Shown here piece after piece: positions 6,806 through 11,882 of a stretch of DNA of 11,882 nucleotides (position 1 is its first letter; each line of letters begins with the position of its first letter). A program made the position numbers and the translations under genes. The stretch is from Luminiphilus sp. (GTDB lineage: Bacteria; Pseudomonadota; Gammaproteobacteria; Pseudomonadales; Halieaceae). Under the pieces are notes generated by a model, which saw only the letters and a list, made by a program, of their open reading frames with translations, was not told the DNA's origin and did not search any database. The DNA is taken from the NCBI GenBank assembly GCA_022425845.1, contig JAKMEU010000386.1, positions 1 to 11,882 of the forward strand. Reading direction: 5' to 3'.

Positions 6806-7645
6806 TCAGTTTGGGAGCGGCATCGCGGGCACAAGGAACTGCGGGTCAATGCGCTGGTTGAGCCAACTCATACGCCAATCCAAGTGGGGCCCGGTGGCGC
6901 GACCCGTGGCGCCCACCTCTGCAATCAGGTCCCCCGCCTGCACCTCTTCACCCACAGCGACGTGTAATTTGCTGAGGTGGAGAAAGGAGGAAGACAAACC
7001 GTACCCGTGATCGAGAATTACGGTACCGCCTGAATAAAACAGATCCGGCTCGGCAAGGGTGATCAAGCCCGGGCCGGGAGCGACAACCGGGTGGCCGGTA
7101 GGCACCGCCACATCGACACCGTAATGCGGTGAACCGGGGGTGCCGTTGTACACCCGTTGGCTTCCATACACACCGCTGATCCTACCCGTCGCGGGCCACA
7201 GCAATCCCATCTGTACGGCCAACAACCACTCAGGACGCTCGATACGGCGGGCTTTTGCCTGCCGAACCGTTTCTCGCTCGCGGGCAATACGCTCCAATAC
7301 TTCAGCCGGTGGTGTGACGGTCTTTTGCGGAACCCCATCAACCCGCTGGATAGCATATTCTCGCTGCGTTACCCGCAGCGTTTGCACACACAGCAAGTCA
7401 TCCTCGATGACCAGAGTCTGCTGCGGCGGGGCATCCCTACCCAGCCCCAGAACAAAAGAGCCATCGGGAAGCAGCGGTACAGCCGTATCATCGAGCGCCA
7501 CCTGTGCACCGGGCAAAGCACGGCCCCACAGCAAACCACCTTGGCGAGGGTCTCCCATCAGGTCCACGCAGTTCTCCGCCCTAGCGCCCATAACCGACAT
7601 CAGCACCAGTAAAATGCAACCCCGTGACAGAGGGAAAAGCGTCAT
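6806..7645 (-). CDS. Exported M23 (LytM-type) metallopeptidase family protein
   Basis: A 279-residue protein. The start at 7645 gives a signal peptide (MTLFPLSRGC, hydrophobic ILLVLMSVMG, cleavage likely after ARA near 23). An upstream ATG at 7765 would add 40 unrelated residues crossing into the greB region. Then come an N-terminal Ig-like part (LLWGRALPGAQVALDD and DGSFVLGLGRDAPP, about 37-75), a charged helical linker (about 113-137) and the LytM domain (about 145-270). Motifs: HYGVD (His174, Asp178), FLHLS (His223) and PHLDW (His254, Asp256). The last is normally HxH, so one zinc ligand is Asp instead of His. Members cut peptidoglycan peptide cross-links in the periplasm or activate other enzymes that do. 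Whether this one is active is uncertain. It is divergent from greB. Confidence 0.9.
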   Translation of the reverse strand: MTLFPLSRGCILLVLMSVMGARAENCVDLMGDPRQGGLLWGRALPGAQVALDDTAVPLLPDGSFVLGLGRDAPPQQTLVIEDDLLCVQTLRVTQREYAIQRVDGVPQKTVTPPAEVLERIARERETVRQAKARRIERPEWLLAVQMGLLWPATGRISGVYGSQRVYNGTPGSPHYGVDVAVPTGHPVVAPGPGLITLAEPDLFYSGGTVILDHGYGLSSSFLHLSKLHVAVGEEVQAGDLIAEVGATGRATGPHLDWRMSWLNQRIDPQFLVPAMPLPN

Positions 7646-7689
7646 AATCAAAGCCTGCCTTCGGCAAATTAATGTGCAGCATCGGTAAA

Positions 7690-7724
7690 TTTTGTCGGCG
7701 CTGCAAGATCCGACAACGACAAAA
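7690..7724. promoter_or_regulatory. Inverted repeat in the M23/greB divergent gap, possible operator
   Basis: TTTTGTCG (7690-7697) and CGACAAAA (7717-7724) form a perfect 8-bp inverted repeat. The inner TTGTCGG (7692-7698) / CCGACAA (7710-7716) is a competing 7-bp pairing, because CGACAA is directly repeated in the right arm. It lies between divergent genes where promoters must be, so an operator is possible; a greB leader hairpin is the alternative. Confidence 0.35.
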
Positions 7725-7731
7725 CAGGCAC

Positions 7732-7737
7732 AAGGAG
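7732..7737 (+). promoter_or_regulatory. Ribosome binding site deciding the TTG start of greB
   Basis: AAGGAG, six bases before TTG at 7744. This is the strongest site near the gene and fixes the start at the residue where relatives begin (SRYRPPRP). Confidence 0.85.
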
Positions 7738-7743
7738 CAGGGG

Positions 7744-8244
7744 TTGTCCCGTTACCGTCCGCCAAGGCCCAAAGGGTCGCCCTACATCACAGCCGAAGGG
7801 GAAGCGGCGCTGCGCGCTGAATTACACGAGCTGTGGAAAGTGGAGCGGCCCGTGGTAACAGCTGCCGTTCAGGCGGCAGCCGCTAACGGTGATCGCTCGG
7901 AAAACGGGGACTACATCTACGGCAAGAAGCGTTTGCGGGAAATCGACTCCCGGGTCCGTTTCCTGCGCAAACGACTGGACGATCTGATCGTTGTTCGAGA
8001 CCCACCGTCAGACCCTGACAGGGCGTACTTCGGCGCCTACGTCACGCTGGAGAATCCGGAGGGCGAAGTGCAGAGCCTGCGCATTGTGGGCCCTGACGAA
8101 TTTGATCTCAGGGCAAGCAAACTGAGCTGTGATTCACCGCTGGGTCGGGCGCTGCTGGGTAAACCCCTTGACGCGCTAATCGAAGTCGACAGCCCCTCGG
8201 GGCTGCAAACATGGACTCTTGTTGAAATCCATTACGCGCTCTAA
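7744..8244 (+). CDS. greB: Transcription elongation factor GreB
   Basis: A 166-residue factor that enters the RNA polymerase secondary channel and stimulates cleavage of backtracked RNA. I use the TTG start at 7744, giving (M)SRYRPPRPKGSPYITAEG as in Pseudomonas GreB. An in-frame ATG at 7672 would add 24 residues with no family match. The N-terminal coiled-coil domain (about 10-85) contains the tip GDRSENGDY, with the acidic residues that hold the catalytic magnesium, followed by YGKKRLREIDSRVRFL, typical of GreB rather than GreA. The C-terminal FKBP-like domain (about 90-166) has YFGAYVTLEN, RIVGPDEF and DSPLGRALLGK. No clear terminator follows in the 264 bases before gcvP. The TTG start may lower translation. 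Confidence 0.96.
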   Translation: MSRYRPPRPKGSPYITAEGEAALRAELHELWKVERPVVTAAVQAAAANGDRSENGDYIYGKKRLREIDSRVRFLRKRLDDLIVVRDPPSDPDRAYFGAYVTLENPEGEVQSLRIVGPDEFDLRASKLSCDSPLGRALLGKPLDALIEVDSPSGLQTWTLVEIHYAL

Positions 8245-8413
8245 AAGATCCGACAGGCGTCCCGGTGCCGCTACGTCCATTAGCCGCTTTGATCCGGTAT
8301 CCGAGACACCCTGACGTCACCGCGAAGGCGAGCACCCGGGGCCCCCACCGGCCACCGCGTTCCTTAGCGACTGCGCCTTGCGTCGGAAATTATACCCGTG
8401 GACCGGCTTTTTC

Positions 8414-8442
8414 TTGGGCTGGCGTGTCAGGCAGGATAAACT
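8414..8442 (+). promoter_or_regulatory. Possible sigma-70 promoter for gcvP
   Basis: TTGGGC (8414-8419), a 17-base spacer and TAAACT (8437-8442) match 3 of 6 and 4 of 6 consensus bases. Start of transcription near 8449 would give a leader of about 60 bases that includes the hairpin at 8463-8489. No glycine riboswitch features are seen in the gap. Confidence 0.35.
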
Positions 8443-8462
8443 TCGCACTACTCGACAGCGAC

Positions 8463-8489
8463 CCAGTCGCGCGACCCCGCGTCGACTGG
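8463..8489 (+). promoter_or_regulatory. Strong leader hairpin just before the gcvP ribosome binding site
   Basis: CCAGTCG (8463-8469) pairs with CGACTGG (8483-8489), and inside it CGCG (8470-8473) pairs with CGCG (8478-8481), leaving one bulged T (8482) and an ACCC loop: 11 GC-rich pairs in total. It ends three bases before the AAGGA site at 8493. There is no T run, so it is not a terminator. It could shape translation initiation or mRNA stability. Confidence 0.55.
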
Positions 8490-8492
8490 CAC

Positions 8493-8497
8493 AAGGA
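8493..8497 (+). promoter_or_regulatory. Ribosome binding site for gcvP
   Basis: AAGGA, 11 bases before the ATG at 8509. It is only 2 bases from an in-frame GTG at 8500, too close for use, so the ATG is preferred. The surrounding ACAAGGA also matches the core of CsrA sites. Confidence 0.6.
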
Positions 8498-8508
8498 CCG
8501 TGCTTCTC

Positions 8509-11418
8509 ATGTCTGAAATTAACAGCCGACCCCCACTGGAACACGATGCCGGGTTTCACCTGCGGCATATTGGACCTTCACCCCAGGAGCAGGCCGCGAT
8601 GGCCCGCGAGCTGGGTGCGGACTCCGTGGATGCGTTAATCGACGAAACCGTGCCCGGCCAGATTCGCCTGCCAGGGCAGCTGACGCTGCCACCCCCGCTG
8701 ACGGAACAGGAAGCGTTGGCGCGCCTGAAAAGTTATGCCGACCAGAACAGGGTTCTTCGAAGCTGCATTGGCATGGGTTACTACGACACCTTCGTGCCCT
8801 CGGTTATCCAGCGCAACGTGCTGGAAAACCCCGGCTGGTATACCGCCTATACGCCCTATCAGCCGGAGATTTCCCAGGGACGACTGGAGCTTCTGCTGGC
8901 ATTCCAGCAAATGACCATGGATCTGACAGGCATGGAGCTTGCCAACGCCTCCTTACTGGACGAGGCGACCGCTGCCGCTGAGGCGATGACCCTGATGCAA
9001 CGCGTGAACAAACGCAGTCGCTCCAACCGGTTTAGGGTATCCCAGGACTGTCATCCCCAGACACTCGCCGTGCTGAGGACCCGGGCCGCACCGCTGGGCA
9101 TAGAGATTGACCTGGTACCCGACGCAGCGCTTGGAGATGACGTCGACGCGTTTGGCATGCTCCTGCACTACCCGGGAAGTTCGGGAGAGATCCAATCGAT
9201 AGAAGCGCTGTGCGAGGCAGCCCATGCTCGGAATACCCTCGTCGGCGTAACAACAGACCTTTTGGCACTGACGATACTGCGGTCCCCGGGTAGCCAGGGC
9301 GCCGATGTTGTTGTGGGCAATAGCCAGCGTTTTGGCGTTCCCATGGGCTTTGGGGGCCCCCATGCCGCTTTCTTTGCCACCCGTGACGCCTACAAGCGAT
9401 CCGTACCGGGACGCGTCATCGGCGTGTCGGTTGACCGAGCGGGGGACCCCGCCCTTCGCATGGCGTTACAAACCCGAGAACAGCACATTCGCCGGGAGAA
9501 AGCCACGTCCAACATTTGCACCGCGCAAGCGCTTTTGGCAATCATGGCCGCACTGTATGCCATCTATCACGGACCGTCGGGCCTACGCCGAATTGGCCAG
9601 CGCGTTCATGACCTCACCAGCCAGCTGGCTGCGGCCCTGGATGCCAGCCCTTTTAAGGTGCAAAACAGTCACTGGTTCGACACCCTGACCGTGGACGTGG
9701 GTGACCAGCAGCCCGCCATTATGGCGGCTGCGTTGGAAAAGGGCTTCAACCTGCGGCCCGCGTCCGACACTGCGATCGGAATTTCACTCGACGAAACCAC
9801 AACCGTGGCAGAGATCTCAGAGCTCGCCTCCCTGTTTCAGAGCTCGGTACAGAACCCGGCAAGCGCGGCAACAGCACCGGGCGGCATTCCCGGCGCACTG
9901 CAACGCGATGTGGACTACCTGCAGCATCCGCTGTTTGACAGCTACCACTCTGAAACCGAAATGCTCCGCTATCTCAAGCGCCTCGAGAGCCGCGATATTT
10001 CTCTTACGCGGGCGATGATTCCCCTGGGCAGTTGTACGATGAAGCTCAACGCTGCCACTGAAATGTTGCCCATCAGCTGGCCCGGCTTTGCCGGTATTCA
10101 CCCCTTCGCACCAGCGGAACAGACACAGGGATACACCTGCCTGCTGGATGAACTAGCGGAGTGGCTGGTGGCGTGCACCGGCTACGATGCCCTCTCGCTG
10201 CAGCCCAACGCCGGATCCCAGGGGGAGTACGCCGGGCTTCTTGCGATCAAGCGCTACCATGAAGCGCAGGGAGAAGGTCATCGCGACCTCTGCCTCATTC
10301 CAGCCTCTGCCCATGGAACCAATCCCGCATCCGCCGTGATGGCCGGTATGAAGGTCACCATTGTGAGCTGCGATGAGCAGGGTGACATCGACATGGACGA
10401 TCTGCGCAGCAAGGTGCTGGACGCCGGAGACCGACTCGCAGCCATCATGGTGACCTACCCCTCTACCCACGGGGTCTTTGAAGAGTCCATCGTCGAGCTT
10501 TGCGAGCTCGTCCACCACTATGGGGGTCAGGTCTACGTCGACGGCGCAAATCTGAACGCGCTGATTGGACTGGCGGCACCCGGGAAGTTTGGCGCCGATG
10601 TGTCCCACCTGAACCTGCACAAGACCTTCTGCATTCCCCACGGTGGCGGGGGTCCCGGCATGGGCCCCATCGGCGTTGGACAGCATCTGGCTGCGCACCT
10701 GCCCAAACATCCTGTATCGGCCCACTGGGATGGCCCGGACAGCGGGGATGTCGTGGCGGCGGCGGCCTTTGGCAGCGCCTCAATCCTGCCTATCTCATGG
10801 GCTTACATCGCCATGATGGGGGCAGAAGGACTGACCCACGCGAGCAAGGTCGCTATTTTGTCGGCAAATTACATAGCTCATCGCCTTAAGGGCCATTACG
10901 ACATTTTGTATCGCGGTCGAAACCAGCGCGTCGCCCACGAGTGCATCATTGATATTCGCCCGCTGAAGGAGCGTAGCGGCATATCCGAGGAAGACGTTGC
11001 CAAACGATTGATCGATTATGGTTTCCACGCGCCGACCATGTCTTTTCCGGTGTCGGGCACCCTGATGATCGAGCCGACCGAATCCGAACCGTTGGCAGAG
11101 ATCGATCGTTTCTGCGATGCCCTGATCGCTATTCGCGGCGAGATCAATCGGGTTGAACGCGGCGAATGGGATGCCCTCGACAACCCGCTAAAAAATGCAC
11201 CTCACACCCTCAACGACGTAGTGGCTACTGAATGGACCCACGGCTACAGCCGCGAGCAAGCCGCCTGGCCTGTGCCCTCGCTGCGCAGGGACAAATACTG
11301 GGCCCCTGTCTCCCGGGTCGATAATGTTTACGGCGATCGCAACCTCTTCTGTGCCTGCCCCGGGATGGACAGCTGGATTCAGGACGCGTCAACCCCCGAG
11401 GTAACCGTCGCAGAATAA
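8509..11418 (+). CDS. gcvP: Glycine dehydrogenase (decarboxylating), P protein of the glycine cleavage system
   Basis: A 969-residue PLP enzyme that decarboxylates glycine and passes the aminomethyl group to the lipoyl arm of the H protein. It is the fused single-chain form, with both halves of the P protein: the N-terminal half (about 15-445) has HIGPSPQEQ, GYYDTFVPSVIQRNVLENPGW in its start region and AYTPYQPEISQGRLE; the C-terminal half (about 450-950) has PLGSCTMK at 505-512, HGTNPAS at 602-608 and the PLP-binding Lys705 in LNLHKTF, followed by a glycine-rich GGGGPGMGPIG loop. Lys705 agrees with the position of the E. coli lysine (about 706). Length is complete for the family. gcvT and gcvH are not adjacent within the window, so gcvP is probably transcribed alone. 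Its leader has a strong hairpin and no visible riboswitch. Confidence 0.98.
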   Translation: MSEINSRPPLEHDAGFHLRHIGPSPQEQAAMARELGADSVDALIDETVPGQIRLPGQLTLPPPLTEQEALARLKSYADQNRVLRSCIGMGYYDTFVPSVIQRNVLENPGWYTAYTPYQPEISQGRLELLLAFQQMTMDLTGMELANASLLDEATAAAEAMTLMQRVNKRSRSNRFRVSQDCHPQTLAVLRTRAAPLGIEIDLVPDAALGDDVDAFGMLLHYPGSSGEIQSIEALCEAAHARNTLVGVTTDLLALTILRSPGSQGADVVVGNSQRFGVPMGFGGPHAAFFATRDAYKRSVPGRVIGVSVDRAGDPALRMALQTREQHIRREKATSNICTAQALLAIMAALYAIYHGPSGLRRIGQRVHDLTSQLAAALDASPFKVQNSHWFDTLTVDVGDQQPAIMAAALEKGFNLRPASDTAIGISLDETTTVAEISELASLFQSSVQNPASAATAPGGIPGALQRDVDYLQHPLFDSYHSETEMLRYLKRLESRDISLTRAMIPLGSCTMKLNAATEMLPISWPGFAGIHPFAPAEQTQGYTCLLDELAEWLVACTGYDALSLQPNAGSQGEYAGLLAIKRYHEAQGEGHRDLCLIPASAHGTNPASAVMAGMKVTIVSCDEQGDIDMDDLRSKVLDAGDRLAAIMVTYPSTHGVFEESIVELCELVHHYGGQVYVDGANLNALIGLAAPGKFGADVSHLNLHKTFCIPHGGGGPGMGPIGVGQHLAAHLPKHPVSAHWDGPDSGDVVAAAAFGSASILPISWAYIAMMGAEGLTHASKVAILSANYIAHRLKGHYDILYRGRNQRVAHECIIDIRPLKERSGISEEDVAKRLIDYGFHAPTMSFPVSGTLMIEPTESEPLAEIDRFCDALIAIRGEINRVERGEWDALDNPLKNAPHTLNDVVATEWTHGYSREQAAWPVPSLRRDKYWAPVSRVDNVYGDRNLFCACPGMDSWIQDASTPEVTVAE

Positions 11419-11552
11419 AGCATGGGGAAACCGTGCGGGAACATTCTGCGTAACCAACGAAAATCGACAGGTGCGCTACTCGGTACGTTCGCCGTACTAT
11501 CGACCTATGGCATCCTCAGCCAAGCAGGTGCCGAAAAATTAAGGAGCAAGTC

Positions 11553-11882
11553 ATGGCGGGAGAACGTCCACTCGAGGGATTGCGGGTTGTGGAAATGGGG
11601 CAGCTGCTCGCAGGCCCGTTTGCTGGCACGATTCTGGGCTATTTCGGTGCCGAAGTCATAAAGGTAGAGCCGCCGACGGGAGATCCGATCCGGCAATGGC
11701 GCGAGGTACGCGACGGGATGTCGCTGTGGTACCACTCCCTGGCGCGCAATAAAAAGAGTGTCACCCTCGACCTCAAATCCGAACGGGGGCAGGAATTGGC
11801 TTTCGAACTGCTCTGCAAGGCCGATGTGGTAGTGGAGAATTTCCGTCCCGGGGCCATGGAGGACTGGGGCCTGGGTCCGGAG
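11553..11882 (+). CDS. CaiB/BaiF family CoA-transferase, 5' part (runs off window)
   Basis: The ATG at 11553 has AAGGAG (11541-11546) six bases upstream. The 110 visible codons stay open to the window edge and begin MAGERPLEGLRVVEMGQLLAGPF, followed by GYFGAEVIKVEPP, GDPIRQW, NKKSVTLDL and ADVVVENFRPGAMEDWGLG, the typical N-terminus of class III CoA-transferases. These move CoA between organic acids, as in carnitine, oxalate/formate or aromatic acid breakdown. The catalytic Asp (around residue 170 in the family) lies beyond the window and the substrate cannot be told. The 134-base gap after gcvP holds a 6-bp hairpin GCATGG/CCGTGC (11420-11436) without a T run and a small GTACG/CGTAC repeat near 11480-11496; no clear terminator or promoter is seen there. 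Confidence 0.92.
   Translation, partial: MAGERPLEGLRVVEMGQLLAGPFAGTILGYFGAEVIKVEPPTGDPIRQWREVRDGMSLWYHSLARNKKSVTLDLKSERGQELAFELLCKADVVVENFRPGAMEDWGLGPE

Noticed and set aside
8311..8346. Palindromes TGACGTCA and GGGGCCCC in the greB-gcvP gap
   Set aside because: Short palindromes in GC-rich sequence with no partner sites or clear promoter relation.
8245..8508. Glycine riboswitch before gcvP
   Set aside because: The characteristic paired aptamer core was looked for and not found; the gap has only a simple hairpin near the ribosome binding site.
10153..10725. Minus-strand open frame of 190 codons inside gcvP
   Set aside because: Antisense shadow of a highly conserved enzyme region; protein has no domain signature.
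11422..11661. Plus-strand open frame of 79 codons between gcvP and the CoA-transferase gene
   Set aside because: It runs out of frame into the CoA-transferase start, lacks a ribosome binding site and has no recognisable domain.

Overview
The window looks like ordinary core chromosome from a marine-type gammaproteobacterium. I infer this from the alaS-lysC-csrA-tRNA-Ser order (the arrangement known from Pseudomonas and relatives), the Pseudomonas-like GreB and short Trm112-type proteins, and a DUF3604 gene, a family common in the OM60/Halieaceae type of marine bacteria. The lineage is a guess; no rRNA or other decisive marker is present. I see no transposase, integrase, CRISPR array, phage gene or defence cassette, and no convincing new multi-gene system.

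Layout. Positions 1-1509 (+) hold the 3' part of a DUF3604 gene, closed by a clear terminator. Positions 1558-1684 are a non-coding, strongly structured element containing a 12-base copy of the 3' end of the nearby tRNA. A long leftward block follows, listed in transcription order: an exported M23 peptidase (6806-7645), then a Trm112-like small protein and a HIT hydrolase (6170-6722), alaS (3477-6077), lysC (2141-3382), csrA (1872-2087) and tRNA-Ser(GCU) (1736-1826), ending at an intrinsic terminator at 1700-1724. To the right, reading rightward, are greB (7744-8244), gcvP (8509-11418) and the start of a CaiB/BaiF-family CoA-transferase gene (11553 to the window edge).

How the genes relate. 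The leftward block is mainly translation and growth housekeeping: alanine charging, aspartokinase (lysine, threonine, methionine and diaminopimelate supply), the global RNA-binding regulator CsrA and a serine tRNA. Possible promoters lie before the Trm112 gene, lysC and the tRNA, so it is probably several overlapping transcription units. The M23 gene and greB diverge from a 98-base gap containing an inverted repeat. gcvP stands alone: gcvT and gcvH are not in the window, and its leader carries a strong hairpin directly before the ribosome binding site.

Starts were revised where the sequence supports it: alaS at 6077, the M23 gene at 7645, gcvP at 8509, and non-ATG starts for greB (TTG) and the Trm112-like gene (GTG). 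The best items for a second look are the tRNA-3'-end-like repeat, the near-consensus CsrA site on the csrA ribosome binding site, the gcvP leader hairpin, and an unusual zinc-ligand position in the M23 peptidase.
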